Positions 27,301 through 35,342 of a stretch of 64,000 nucleotides of DNA are shown in pieces. The position numbers were made by a program, and so were the translations under genes. The notes below the pieces were generated by a model. That model did no database searches. It was not told the origin of the DNA and saw only the letters and a program-made list of their open reading frames with translations. How positions within the stretch are numbered: position 1 is the stretch's first letter; the number at the start of each line of letters is the position of its first letter. The stretch comes from Sulfurisoma sp963709555 (lineage in GTDB: Bacteria > Pseudomonadota > Gammaproteobacteria > Burkholderiales > Rhodocyclaceae), in contig CAVPWR010000006.1 of NCBI GenBank assembly GCA_963709555.1, positions 124,001 to 188,000 on the forward strand. The letters are read 5' to 3'.

Positions 27301-28276
27301 AGCGGCCTTCGAGCCGCTGCAAATCCAGCAATGGCAGGCCCTTGGCCATGCGCAACTGCACGTTGGCGAGTTTCACATCGGCCGTGATGGTGTTCAATCG
27401 CTTGGCGGCAAAGCCCAGCCACAAGCGCAGTCCGCCGCTGCCCTGGGGCAGGTCGATCGGATAATCCATCCAGGTGCGCAAGCCGGCGAGATCGGCATGG
27501 TCGAGTTCGGCATAGGCCTCGCCTTTCCATGAATCGAGCAGGTCGATGTCCTTGCCCTTGAAATCGCCGCGCAGGTCGATGCGGCTCGCGAGCTGGCGCG
27601 GCGGCTCCACGGTCAGGCCGAAGCGATGCCGGTTGCCTCTGTTGCGCAGGTCGAAATTGAGCCGGCTCAGGGCCAGCGTCGGTGCCCCGCGCAGTTCGTC
27701 GTTCCAGGTAATGGTTGCATCGCGCACGACGACACGACGCTGGGCCAGCAGCCAGTCGGCGAATCCCTCATCGACGCTCTCGGTATTGATTTCGAGCCCG
27801 GCCACGAACACCTTGCCGGACGCATCACGGCGAACGGCAACAGTAGGCGCGACGATCTCCAACCGATGCAGGCGCGGTTCGAGGAACAGCAGCGAGGTCC
27901 AGCCGAGGTCGGCCTCGACATGCTCGAGCACCAGCACCGGGCGATTGGCCTTGTCGCGCAGTTCGAGGCCGGACAGGTTCAGGCTCGGGCGCAAGCCCTG
28001 CCAGCCGGCCTCGATCTGGCGTATGGCCACGGGCTGGTGCAAGGCGGCGGCAAGCGCACGCTCGATGTCCGGACGGTAATTCTCGATCTGCGGCAGGATG
28101 GCGTAGCGCAGCAGCAGCAGCAGCAGGGCGAAGGCGAAATAAAACGTGGCGACGATCCAGCCGAGGACACGCAAGCTCCCTCGCACGCGTGGGCGCGCGA
28201 GCAAGGCACGTAGAACAGCGAAGGCGGCGGTGATCGAGGGTATCGCGGGCACGGGCAAGGCGGGCAGGAAAAACAC
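24362..28276 (-). CDS. yhdP: YhdP-family (AsmA-like) envelope lipid-transport protein
   Basis: About 1300 residues. One N-terminal membrane anchor (VLGWIVATFYFAFALLLLLLRYAI) is followed by a very long periplasmic beta-rich region made of repeating AsmA/DUF3971-type units, and a C-terminal AsmA domain (LRVRVQPALGETVAL...). YhdP and its relatives form bridge-like channels that move phospholipids to the outer membrane. The C-terminal tail has direct repeats (EKVGSEKVGSGATP) encoded by an R1 copy. The true start is uncertain; GTG 28276 is the first start codon before the anchor, and a 20-30 residue later start is possible. It is divergent from glnE by about 85 bases. Confidence 0.9.
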   Translation of the reverse strand: MFFLPALPVPAIPSITAAFAVLRALLARPRVRGSLRVLGWIVATFYFAFALLLLLLRYAILPQIENYRPDIERALAAALHQPVAIRQIEAGWQGLRPSLNLSGLELRDKANRPVLVLEHVEADLGWTSLLFLEPRLHRLEIVAPTVAVRRDASGKVFVAGLEINTESVDEGFADWLLAQRRVVVRDATITWNDELRGAPTLALSRLNFDLRNRGNRHRFGLTVEPPRQLASRIDLRGDFKGKDIDLLDSWKGEAYAELDHADLAGLRTWMDYPIDLPQGSGGLRLWLGFAAKRLNTITADVKLANVQLRMAKGLPLLDLQRLEGRFAGKRLAEGYEAEAKRLTLHTRSGTGIEPTDFRLHWKAPTANRPARGEFSANGLDLAALNELAAHLPLDPKVRQKLATWAPRGRLHDLAASWSGEAGALQTWKVKGRFENLGLAAVAQFPGFSGVSGTVTGDEQGGSLELASRQVVIDMPSVFAEPRMQFDTLSARTSWQAHDGRIVVDVKQAEFQNRDAEGEISGSYRTVPDGLGEIDVSAELKRATGSAVGRYMPLAVGQNVRDWLNVALVGGLASESTLRLKGDLAKFPFRDGKDGIFQVKGRFRGAVLRFAAGWPEIRGVDGELLFEGQRMLIKASKGTLLGGTIAAVTAEIPDLETLEEMLHIAGKVSGPTAEFLKFIEASPVGERIDHYTAPLSAAGNGDLDLKLVMPLRRLEKTQVDGRYRFANNRLMAGVSLPPLTEVNGELRFTADGLEANRLRANLLGAPLTVDVATARDGPVSVKVAGTTGVRELRQHFDHPVFEYLSGSTPWAGTAQIHKSNIEVRLESSLKGIASSLPAPFNKSATEARTLVIERKPLAVAAAASAGQASREQWLLGLGDNVRAQVQRRLDAGEAAIERGVVAIGLPPRLPERGLLVAADVEMLDVDFWRRIFGSGSRAALPIQQVALHADKFLVHGRSFSNFNVQATHERDTWRADVHGDLLAGHVEWSGAGAGHLTGRLSRVVIPDGTTPAGPDDGEEPAELPAINLVIDRFNLRGKDLGEVKLQAENRDGQWQARLDVKNEDGALTGQGRWRPHLSEPLTQLEFKLSAKSVEKLLTRVGYPQALKRGTATLEGALSWAGSPLLIDYPSLSGKLKLDAANGQFSKLEPGVGRLLGVLSLQSLPRRITLDFRDVFSEGFAFDSIAGESTVTRGILETKDLQIVGPAARVILNGSVNLPNETQNLKVRVQPALGETVALGTVALISPTVGAVTWLAQKVFKDPLGQVFAFEYAVTGSWADPKVEKVGSEKVGSGATPKSDDKAAKP
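24393..24419 (-). repeat. R1 repeat, short form, in the yhdP C-terminus
   Basis: Reverse strand: GCGAAAAAGTCGGCTCTGGCG then CCACGCC, with a second partial GAAAAAGTCGGC just before it at 24422-24433. It encodes EKVGSEKVGSGATP close to the stop. Confidence 0.65.
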
Positions 28277-28360
28277 AACGGCTGCCGCCCTGACCGTCCC
28301 CGCAGGCGGGTGAGGGAAGGGGCGATACAATGGCAACCGCACTGCATCGATTCTAATCCA

Positions 28361-31036
28361 ATGCCCTGTTCCACCGACATCGCCGCCTGTTCGCGCTATC
28401 TCGGCCGCCTCTTTGACGCGCGACCCGAAATCGCCGCCGAGGTCGCGACCAAGATCGACGAACCACTGACGTCCGCGGAGATGCGCGGCTGGCTCACCGC
28501 CACGACGCTTGCCGAGGACAGTCTCAAGCCGGCATTGCGCCGGCTCAAGCAGCGCGCCTATGGCCGCGTCGCGGCCCGCGACCTCAGCGGCCGGGCCCAC
28601 CTGGCCGAAGTCACCGAGTGCATGAGTTCGATCGCCGAGATCGCGATCGAAACGGCGCTCACGGTGCTGCGCGACGCGCTGGTCGCCCGCTACGGCGTGC
28701 CGCGCAACGGCCAGGGCGGGGAGCAGCGACTCATCGTCATCGGCATGGGCAAGCTCGGCGGGCGCGAACTCAACGTCTCCTCCGACATCGACCTGATCTT
28801 CGTCTATCCCGAGGACGGCCAGACGGATGCAACGAGGGACGGCACGAAATCGATTTCCAACTTCGAATTCTTCACGCGCCTCGGCAAGCAGCTGATCGGC
28901 GCCATCGGCGAAATCACCGGCGACGGCCAGGTCTTCCGCGTCGACATGCGGCTGCGGCCCAATGGCGATTCCGGGCCGTTGGCGTGCAGCTTCGACATGC
29001 TCGAGAACTACTTCATCTCCCAGGGCCGCGAATGGGAGCGCTATGCCTGGATCAAGGCCCGGCCGCTGAGCGGGGAGCGGCTCGACGAGCTGGAGGCCAT
29101 ACGCCGCCCCTTCGTCTTCCGCAAATACCTCGACTTCGGCACCATCAATGCCATGCGCGACCTGCACGCGCAGATCCGCCGCGAGGTCGCGCGCAAGGAC
29201 ATGGCCACCAACATCAAGCTCGGCCCCGGCGGCATCCGCGAAATCGAGTTCATCGCCCAGGTGTTCCAGCTGATCCGCGGCGGCCGCGACGCACAGCTGC
29301 AGATCAAGCCGACGGTGCAGGTGCTGAGCCTGCTGTCCGAGCGCGGCCAGCTCGGTCTCGACGCCGTGATCGAACTCACTGCCGCCTACGATTTCCTGCG
29401 CCGGCTCGAACACCGGCTGCAATACCTCGACGACGCCCAGACCCAGAACCTGCCCGAGTCGGCGGAAGACCAGGTCATCGTCGCCCGCGCCATGGGCTTC
29501 GCCAACTTCGAGGCGCTGGCGACCGAGCTCGACGACCACAGGCAGAACGTCTCGCGCCATTTCGGCGCGGTTTTTGCCGACCCGAACGAAGCCAACCACG
29601 CCCTCGACAACGTCTGGCACGCAAAGGAATCCGACAGTCGCGTCGAGGAACTTGCGCAACGCGGCTACCGTGACGCCGCTGCAGCGATCGAGCGCCTCGA
29701 CGCCATCCGTGGCGGAGCCCGCTACCAGCAGATGAGCGATGCAACGCGCGGCAGGTTCGACGCGCTGGTGCCGCGCGTGATCGAGGCCGCCGCCATCACG
29801 CCCGCGCCCGACGCCGCGCTGTCGCGCATCCTCGACCTGCTCGAGGCGGTCAGCCGTCGCGCCGCCTACCTCGCCCTGCTGCTGCAGTACCCGCAGGCCT
29901 TGAAACAGGTGGCGAAAATCGCCGGCAGCTCGAGCTGGGCCGCCGGCTATCTCAAGCAGCACCCGGTGCTGCTTGACGAACTGCTCGATGCCCGCATCCT
30001 CGAGGTGGCGCCCGACTGGCCGGCGTTCCGCGCCCAACTGGATTCCCTGCTGGCTGCGGTCGAACCCGACACCGAACGGCAGATGGACCTGATGCGCGAA
30101 ACCCACCACGCCCAAGTGTTCCGCCTGCTGGCGCAGGACATCGCCGGCCTGCTCACCGTCGAGCGCCTCGCCGACCATCTGTCGGAACTGGCCGACATCA
30201 TGCTCGACCTGGCCATCCGCTACGCCTGGAAGAAGCTGCTGAAGAAGCACTGCGCTGCCGACGCGGCGCCGCGCTTCGCCATCATCAGCTACGGCAAGCT
30301 CGGCGGCAAGGAGCTCGGCTACGCCTCCGACCTCGACATGATCTTCCTCTTCGACGATCCCGATCCGGACGCAGCCGCTACCTACGCCAAGCTCGCCACG
30401 CGGGTAAACACCTGGCTGTCGTCGCAGACCTCGGCGGGACAGCTGTTCGAGACCGACCTGCGGCTGCGGCCCAACGGCGACTCGGGCCTGATGGTGGTCT
30501 CGCTCGAATCGTTCCGCCAGTACCAGCTCGAATCGGCCTGGGTATGGGAACACCAGGCGCTGACCCGCGCCCGCTACTCGGCCGGCGACCCGGCCGTCGG
30601 CGCCGGCTTCGAGAAGATCCGCTGCGAGATCCTGTGCAAGGGGCGCGACCTCGCCAGCCTGCGCGAAGAGGTGCTGGCGATGCGACAGAAGATGGTTGAC
30701 GCCCATGCCGGAAAATCGGAGCTGTTCGACTTGAAGCACGATCCCGGCGGCATCATCGACGTCGAGTTCATGGTGCAGTACCTCGTGCTCGGCCACTCCG
30801 CCGGCCATTACGAATTGACCGCGAACAAGGGCAACATCGCGCTGCTGAAGATAGCCGCCGAGGCCGGCCTGATCCCGGCCGGCCTCGCCGACCAGGTGCG
30901 CGATGCCTATCGCGAATATCGCCGCCTGCAGCACCAGCTGCGCCTCAACAACCTGCCCGCCCGCGTCGAGGCCGCCCCGATCGCCGGGCGCATCGAGGCG
31001 GTGCGTGCACTGTGGAACCACGTTTTCGGAGCCTAA
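28361..31036 (+). CDS. glnE: Bifunctional glutamine synthetase adenylyltransferase/deadenylase
   Basis: 891 residues. Two nucleotidyltransferase domains are visible: IGMGKLGGRELNVSSDIDLIFVYP near residue 130 (adenylyl-removing half) and YGKLGGKELGYASDLDMIFLF near 645 (adenylyl-transferring half). Each is followed by its regulatory motif (RLRPNGDSG appears twice). The enzyme adenylylates or deadenylylates glutamine synthetase in response to PII and glutamine. Its length is slightly below the E. coli protein (946), mainly at the N-terminus. The frame is intact. argJ follows 3 bases after the stop. Confidence 0.96.
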   Translation: MPCSTDIAACSRYLGRLFDARPEIAAEVATKIDEPLTSAEMRGWLTATTLAEDSLKPALRRLKQRAYGRVAARDLSGRAHLAEVTECMSSIAEIAIETALTVLRDALVARYGVPRNGQGGEQRLIVIGMGKLGGRELNVSSDIDLIFVYPEDGQTDATRDGTKSISNFEFFTRLGKQLIGAIGEITGDGQVFRVDMRLRPNGDSGPLACSFDMLENYFISQGREWERYAWIKARPLSGERLDELEAIRRPFVFRKYLDFGTINAMRDLHAQIRREVARKDMATNIKLGPGGIREIEFIAQVFQLIRGGRDAQLQIKPTVQVLSLLSERGQLGLDAVIELTAAYDFLRRLEHRLQYLDDAQTQNLPESAEDQVIVARAMGFANFEALATELDDHRQNVSRHFGAVFADPNEANHALDNVWHAKESDSRVEELAQRGYRDAAAAIERLDAIRGGARYQQMSDATRGRFDALVPRVIEAAAITPAPDAALSRILDLLEAVSRRAAYLALLLQYPQALKQVAKIAGSSSWAAGYLKQHPVLLDELLDARILEVAPDWPAFRAQLDSLLAAVEPDTERQMDLMRETHHAQVFRLLAQDIAGLLTVERLADHLSELADIMLDLAIRYAWKKLLKKHCAADAAPRFAIISYGKLGGKELGYASDLDMIFLFDDPDPDAAATYAKLATRVNTWLSSQTSAGQLFETDLRLRPNGDSGLMVVSLESFRQYQLESAWVWEHQALTRARYSAGDPAVGAGFEKIRCEILCKGRDLASLREEVLAMRQKMVDAHAGKSELFDLKHDPGGIIDVEFMVQYLVLGHSAGHYELTANKGNIALLKIAAEAGLIPAGLADQVRDAYREYRRLQHQLRLNNLPARVEAAPIAGRIEAVRALWNHVFGA

Positions 31037-31039
31037 CCC

Positions 31040-32281
31040 ATGCCAGTCAACCTGCCTGCACCGACCGCCACGTCCCTACACCCCGTCGCCGGCGTTCGCC
31101 TCGGCGTCACCGAGGCCGGCATCCGCAAGGCCAACCGCCGCGACCTGACGCTGATCGAGCTCGCGCCCGGCAGCCGCGTCGCCGGCGTGTTCACCCAGAA
31201 CCGCTACTGCGCCGCGCCGGTGCAGGTGTGCCGGCAGCATCTCGCCTCCGGCAACATCCGCGCGCTGGTCATCAACACCGGCATCGCCAACGCCGGCACC
31301 GGCGAACCGGGGCTGGCCGCGGCGAACGCCAGCTGCGCCGCCGTGGCGCAGCTGCTCGGGGTCGATGCCGCGCAGGTGCTGCCCTTCTCCACCGGCGTGA
31401 TCATGGAGCCGCTGCCGGCCGAGCGCATCGCCGCCGGCCTGCCGGCCTGCCGGGCGGCGCTGGCCGACGACGGCTGGTTCGAGGCCGCCCACGCCATCAT
31501 GACCACCGACACCGTGGCCAAGGGCGCTTCGCGAAAAGTCGGCGCTGGCGGGACGGCGATCACCGTCACCGGCATCAGCAAGGGCGCCGGCATGATCAAG
31601 CCCAACATGGCGACCATGCTCGGCTTCGTCGCCACCGATGCGGCGATCTCCCAGGCACTGCTCGAACGCCTGGTCGAAGAGGTCGCCGACGAATCCTTCA
31701 ACTGCATCACCGTCGACGGCGACACCTCGACCAACGATTCCTTCGTGCTCATCGCCACCGGCCAGGCCGGCAACGCCGAGATCGCCGACGCCGGCTCGCC
31801 CGCCTATGCCGAGTTGCGCGCTGCGGTCACCGCCGTCGCACAGCAGCTGGCGCAGGCCATCGTCCGCGACGGCGAGGGCGCCACCAAGTTCATCGAGATC
31901 GCCGTGAGCGGCGGCGCGACGAAGGCGGAGTGCAAGGCGGTCGGCTACGCCATCGCCCACTCGCCGCTGGTCAAGACCGCCTTCTTCGCCTCCGACCCCA
32001 ACCTCGGCCGCATCCTCGGCGCCATCGGCAACGCCTGGGGCAACGACCCGGCACTGCGCGACCTCGACGTGACGCAAGTCAGGCTCTGGCTCGGCGACGT
32101 CCTCGTCTCCGAGAACGGCGGCCGCGCCGCCAGCTACAAGGAGGAGGACGGCGCCCGCATCATGAAGCCGGCGGAAATCGCCGTCCGCGTCGACCTCGGC
32201 CGCGGCGCCGCGCAGGGCAAGGTGTGGACCTGCGACTTCTCCTACGATTACGTCAAGATCAACGCGGATTACCGTTCCTAG
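31040..32281 (+). CDS. argJ: Bifunctional ornithine acetyltransferase/N-acetylglutamate synthase
   Basis: 413 residues, full length. ArgJ recycles acetyl groups in arginine synthesis and cleaves itself at a Lys-Pro-Asn-Met-Ala/Thr site, seen here as IKPNMATML with Thr as nucleophile. The oxyanion residues are in FSTGVIMEPL. The catalytic region KGASRKVGAGGTAITVTGISKGAGM contains an R1 repeat that replaces, rather than lengthens, the variable stretch of the family. Three bases separate it from glnE, so they are co-transcribed. Confidence 0.96.
   Translation: MPVNLPAPTATSLHPVAGVRLGVTEAGIRKANRRDLTLIELAPGSRVAGVFTQNRYCAAPVQVCRQHLASGNIRALVINTGIANAGTGEPGLAAANASCAAVAQLLGVDAAQVLPFSTGVIMEPLPAERIAAGLPACRAALADDGWFEAAHAIMTTDTVAKGASRKVGAGGTAITVTGISKGAGMIKPNMATMLGFVATDAAISQALLERLVEEVADESFNCITVDGDTSTNDSFVLIATGQAGNAEIADAGSPAYAELRAAVTAVAQQLAQAIVRDGEGATKFIEIAVSGGATKAECKAVGYAIAHSPLVKTAFFASDPNLGRILGAIGNAWGNDPALRDLDVTQVRLWLGDVLVSENGGRAASYKEEDGARIMKPAEIAVRVDLGRGAAQGKVWTCDFSYDYVKINADYRS
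31532..31558 (+). repeat. R1 repeat, short form, inside argJ
   Basis: GCGAAAAGTCGGCGCTGGCG then GGACGGC, read in frame as RKVGAGGTA. It is 26 bases identical to the copy at 5149. The protein has the usual ArgJ length here. Confidence 0.8.
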
Positions 32282-32309
32282 TCCGGATGGAACTCGGTTT
32301 TTGGTGCGT

Positions 32310-32564
32310 GATCGGGCCGGTGGGGTGCTCTACTCCGCTCATGTCATCCGGCGCCGGCCGGTGGCCGCCGCCTCCTTCTTTACTTCGCTGCGCAGAGCAC
32401 CCCACCGGCCCGATCAGGGGCGTCCGTGGGTGTTCGGCGATCCGGCAGCACCGGTATATCACGCCGAGGGTGGCGGGTGGCCGACGCAGCGAAGTAAAGA
32501 AGGAGAACCGGGCTCAGCCCGGTTCGGGTGACATGAGCAGCGTCGGCCACCCGCCGCCCTCGGC
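32310..32564. repeat. REP-like inverted doublet filling the argJ-to-methyltransferase gap
   Basis: The gap 32282-32636 holds two related units in opposite orientation. Unit 1 is bounded by a perfect 22-base inverted repeat (32310-32331 / 32394-32415). Unit 2 is bounded by a 23-base inverted repeat with one mismatch (32463-32485 / 32542-32564). Inside each is the same core: GCTCATGTCA(T/C)CCG, a GC hairpin, then CTCCTTCTTTACTTCGCTGCG. In unit 1 the core runs forward at 32337-32392; in unit 2 it is reversed at 32485-32538, with hairpin AACCGGGCTCAGCCCGGTT. No ORF is supported in this gap. Confidence 0.8.
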
Positions 32565-32636
32565 GCGCCCCGCCCCCCCAACGAACAAAGCGTCTCATGC
32601 CTCGCGGCTGGCCCAAATCACGGTGGAGTAACTGAA

Positions 32637-33260
32637 ATGTCGCTCACCTGGCTGGCCCTCGCCTGGATCGCCTACGCCCTGCTCCATTCGGTGCTGGCGA
32701 GCTTCGTGGTCAAGGACCGGGTCGCCCGCCGCTGGCCGGCGGCCGTGCCGTACTACCGGCTGAGTTTCAACGTGATTGCCGCGGTCACCGCGCTACCGCT
32801 GGCCTGGCTGCTCTACGCGATTCCCGGCGAGCCGCTGTGGCGCTGGAGCGGCGCCTGGTGGTGGCTCGGCAACGGCCTCGCGCTCGCCGCCGTCGCCGGC
32901 TTCTTCGTATCCACCCGCGCCTACGACATGGACGAGTTCCTCGGCCTGCGCCAGATCCGCGAACATGACCGCGCCACCGCCGATCGCGAGGGCTTCACCC
33001 TGTCCTTCTTCCATCGCTTCGTCCGCCACCCCTGGTATTGCTTCGGCCTGGTGATCGTATGGACGCGCGACATGAACGCGCCGATGCTGGTTTCGGCCGT
33101 GGCGATCACGCTTTACTTCGCCATCGGCTCGTGGTTCGAGGAGAGGAAGCTCATCGCCATCCATGGCGACACCTACCGCCGCTACCGCGGCAGGGTGCCG
33201 GCGCTGTTGCCGCTGCCGTGGAAATATCTGACGGAGACTGAAGCCGAAAACTGGCGTTAG
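32637..33260 (+). CDS. NnrU/isoprenylcysteine methyltransferase-like membrane protein
   Basis: 207 residues with five or six membrane spans. The C-terminal motif RHPWYCFGLVIVW ... SWFEERKLIAIHGDTYRRYRGRVPALLP is the signature of the ICMT/PEMT (NnrU, MddA-like) group of SAM-dependent membrane methyltransferases. The substrate is unknown; NnrU members occur near denitrification genes, and MddA methylates thiols. The frame is intact. Its stop overlaps the apaG stop on the other strand by two bases. Confidence 0.78.
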   Translation: MSLTWLALAWIAYALLHSVLASFVVKDRVARRWPAAVPYYRLSFNVIAAVTALPLAWLLYAIPGEPLWRWSGAWWWLGNGLALAAVAGFFVSTRAYDMDEFLGLRQIREHDRATADREGFTLSFFHRFVRHPWYCFGLVIVWTRDMNAPMLVSAVAITLYFAIGSWFEERKLIAIHGDTYRRYRGRVPALLPLPWKYLTETEAENWR

Positions 33261-33640
33261 TGCAGCGTCCGGGGCATCGACAGCACGAACTCGGGGATCG
33301 CCGCCTCGAACTGCGTGCCGTCCTCGGCCACCATCTGGTAGCTGCCCTTCATGGTGCCCACGGGCGTCGCCAGCGCGCTGCCGCTGGTGTATTCGAAGTG
33401 CTCGCCCGGCTTCAGCAGCGGCTGGTGGCCGACGACGCCGAGGCCGCGCACTTCCTGCACCTTGCCGTCGGCGTCGGTGATCACCCAGTGGCGCGAGATC
33501 AGCTGCGCCGCGATGCCGCCGGTGTTGGTGATGGTGATGGTGTAGGAGAAGACGTAGCGGCCGGTCGCGGGCTCAGACTGGTCGGGGAGATACTCGGTCG
33601 CCACGTCGACCCGGATGTCGTGTTTTTTAGCTTCGGCCAT
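33257..33640 (-). CDS. apaG: ApaG domain protein
   Basis: 127 residues, the normal length. ApaG is a fibronectin-III-like beta protein of uncertain function linked to CorC/Mg homeostasis and protein interaction. Family hallmarks are visible: YLPDQSEP near the N-terminus, YTITITNTG, SRHWVITDADG and GVVGHQPLLKPGEHFEYTSG. ATG 33640 is chosen to match the family N-terminus (MAEAKKHDIRV); another Met lies 3 codons upstream. It is divergent from rpe by about 100 bases. Confidence 0.93.
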   Translation of the reverse strand: MAEAKKHDIRVDVATEYLPDQSEPATGRYVFSYTITITNTGGIAAQLISRHWVITDADGKVQEVRGLGVVGHQPLLKPGEHFEYTSGSALATPVGTMKGSYQMVAEDGTQFEAAIPEFVLSMPRTLH

Positions 33641-33690
33641 GGCCGGCATTTCACACGAAAAGCCCGCCAGCCGCAACCGCGGCGATAGGC

Positions 33691-33696
33691 TAAAAT
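33691..33696 (+). promoter_or_regulatory. Probable -10 box for rpe
   Basis: TAAAAT 48 bases before the rpe ATG in the short apaG-rpe divergent region. The -35 is not convincing. Confidence 0.35.
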
Positions 33697-33743
33697 CGTT
33701 CGTTCAAAATTTTCCGAATTCCAAGAATATCCAGGAGACAGTC

Positions 33744-34437
33744 ATGGCCAATACAAACCTTCCGCATCGCCCCGAGCATCCTCTCGGCCAACTTCGCCAA
33801 GCTCGGCGAGGAAGTTGACAACGTCCTTAAGGCCGGCGCCGACATCGTCCACTTCGACGTGATGGACAACCACTACGTCCCCAACCTCACCATCGGCCCG
33901 CTGGTGTGCGAGGCGCTGCGCAAGCACGGCGTCACCGCGCCCATCGACGTGCACCTGATGGTCAAGCCGGTGGATCGCATCATCCCCGACTTCGCCAAGG
34001 CCGGCGCCACCTACATCACCTTCCATCCCGAAGCCTCCGAGCACATCGACCGCACCATCGGCCTGATCAAGGAAAACGGCTGCAAGGCCGGCCTGGTGTT
34101 CAACCCGGCCACGCCGCTGGACATCCTCGAGTACACCCTCGACAAGCTCGACATGGTGCTGCTGATGTCGGTCAACCCGGGCTTCGGCGGCCAGAAGTTC
34201 ATCCCCTACGTGCTCGACAAGGCGCGCAAGGTGCGCAAGATGATCGACGACCGCGGCCTCAAGGTGGAAATCGAGATCGACGGCGGCGTCGGCCCGGCCA
34301 ACATCCTCGAAGTGGCCAAGGCCGGCGTCGACACCTTCGTCGCCGGCTCCGCCGTCTTCGGCGCCGGCAAGGACAGCGACCCGCAGCGCTACAACAGCGT
34401 CATCGCAGCGATGCGCGCCGAGCTGGCGAAGGCCTGA
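33744..34437 (+). CDS. rpe: Ribulose-phosphate 3-epimerase (frameshift near 33761)
   Basis: About 230 residues. It interconverts ribulose 5-phosphate and xylulose 5-phosphate (pentose phosphate/Calvin cycle). Conserved stretches: APSILSANFAKLGEEV, VHFDVMDNHYVPNLTIGP, HLMVKP, LMSVNPGFGGQKFI and EIDGGV with SAVFG at the phosphate site. The start has AGGAGA seven bases upstream. An extra C in ACAAACCTTCCGC near 33761 breaks the frame between MANTN and FRIAPSIL. Its stop overlaps the gph ATG (TGATG). Confidence 0.94.
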
Positions 34438-35186
34438 TGCGCACGGCGATAAAGGCCGTCCTGCTCGACCTCGACGGTACGCTGCTCGACACCGTACTCG
34501 ACCTCCACGCGGCGGCCAACGGCATGCAGCGCGACCTCGGCAATCCCGAGGTCGCGGTCGAAGACATCCGCGCCTATGTCGGCCGCGGCATCCCCAACCT
34601 GGTCAAGCGGGTGCTGGCCGGCGCGCTCGAGGCCGCCGACGATCCGACGCCGCCGCCGGCCGACGCGCTCGCCAGCTTCAAGAAGCACTACGAGCACTTC
34701 AACGGCCGTGCATCCAAACCCTTTCCCGGCGTGATGGAAGGTGTCCAGGCGCTCAAGGCCATGGGCCTGCCGCTCGGCGTGATCACCAACAAGGCCGAGG
34801 CCTTTACCATCCCGCTGCTCGAGCGCACCGGGCTGGCACCGTTCATGGACGTCATCGTCAGCGGCGACATCCTGCCGCGACCGAAGCCCGACCCGATGCC
34901 GGTGATCTGGGCCTGCGGCCGCCTCGGCGTCTCGCCCGCCGACACGCTGCTGATCGGCGACTCGGTGCATGACTTCAAGGCCGGCCACAACGCCGGCTGC
35001 AAGGTCTTCCTCGTGCCCTACGGCTACAACGAGGGCCAGGACGTCCGCGGCCTCGCCGCCGATGCTATAGTCGCCACCATTGCAGAAGCCGCAGCGCTCG
35101 TCGACCCGCGCATGAATCCGCACTCCACTCAACGATCGAAGCACGCCCTCCGGGCGGAGGCCTGGCCCTGGCGCCGCTGGCGCTGA
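34437..35186 (+). CDS. gph: Phosphoglycolate phosphatase with Trp-rich C-terminal extension
   Basis: 249 residues. HAD-family motifs: LLDLDGTLLDT (nucleophile Asp), GVITNK, RPKPDPMP and IGDSVHDFKAGHNAG. It removes phosphate from 2-phosphoglycolate. Family members usually end shortly after ...DAIVATIAEAAALV. Here the frame continues 28 residues through MNPHSTQRSKHALRAEA and ends WPWRRWR. That tail looks like a trp leader peptide fused in frame (see the leader entry). Confidence 0.9.
   Translation: MRTAIKAVLLDLDGTLLDTVLDLHAAANGMQRDLGNPEVAVEDIRAYVGRGIPNLVKRVLAGALEAADDPTPPPADALASFKKHYEHFNGRASKPFPGVMEGVQALKAMGLPLGVITNKAEAFTIPLLERTGLAPFMDVIVSGDILPRPKPDPMPVIWACGRLGVSPADTLLIGDSVHDFKAGHNAGCKVFLVPYGYNEGQDVRGLAADAIVATIAEAAALVDPRMNPHSTQRSKHALRAEAWPWRRWR
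35112..35186 (+). promoter_or_regulatory. trpL: Putative trp leader peptide/attenuator region
   Basis: A 24-codon frame starting ATG 35112 and ending WPWRRWR, with three Trp codons in the last seven, lies about 155 bases upstream of trpE. Its 3' part (GCCGCTGGCGCTG) can pair with GCCAGCGCC at 35223-35231 inside an R1 copy. The frame is the same as gph, so the Trp codons form the end of Gph unless the leader has its own start. No strong ribosome site is seen. Confidence 0.45.
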
Positions 35187-35214
35187 GTTTCCTCGCCCTG
35201 CGCTGTCGTCATTT

Positions 35215-35241
35215 CGCCGTGTCGCCAGCGCCGACTCTTTC
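35215..35241 (-). repeat. R1 repeat, GACACGG variant, in the gph-trpE gap
   Basis: Reverse strand: GAAAGAGTCGGCGCTGGCGA then CACGGCG. It shares the GCGACACGG tail with the copies at 43051, 54602 and 58974. Confidence 0.7.
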
Positions 35242-35268
35242 GTTAGCGTTTCCGTAGTGGAGAAATTG

Positions 35269-35339
35269 TGCCCCCACGCTCACTTCGTTCGCTGCCTCCA
35301 CAGGGGGCGCCGCCTCCCTCGGGCGGCCCTTCGGGAGTC
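35269..35339 (+). repeat. R3 repeat forming the trpE leader
   Basis: TGCCCCCACGCTCACTTCGT then TCGCTGCCTCCACAGGGGGC and GCCTCCCTCGGGCGGCCC. It is the simplest R3 copy. It ends just before the trpE ATG and provides GGGAG as the ribosome site. Confidence 0.7.
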
Positions 35340-35342
35340 GTT

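Noticed and set aside
28361..31021. Upstream half of a 2219-codon minus-strand frame that ends as yhdP
   Set aside because: The part antisense to glnE is a shadow; YhdP begins near 28276 at its membrane anchor.
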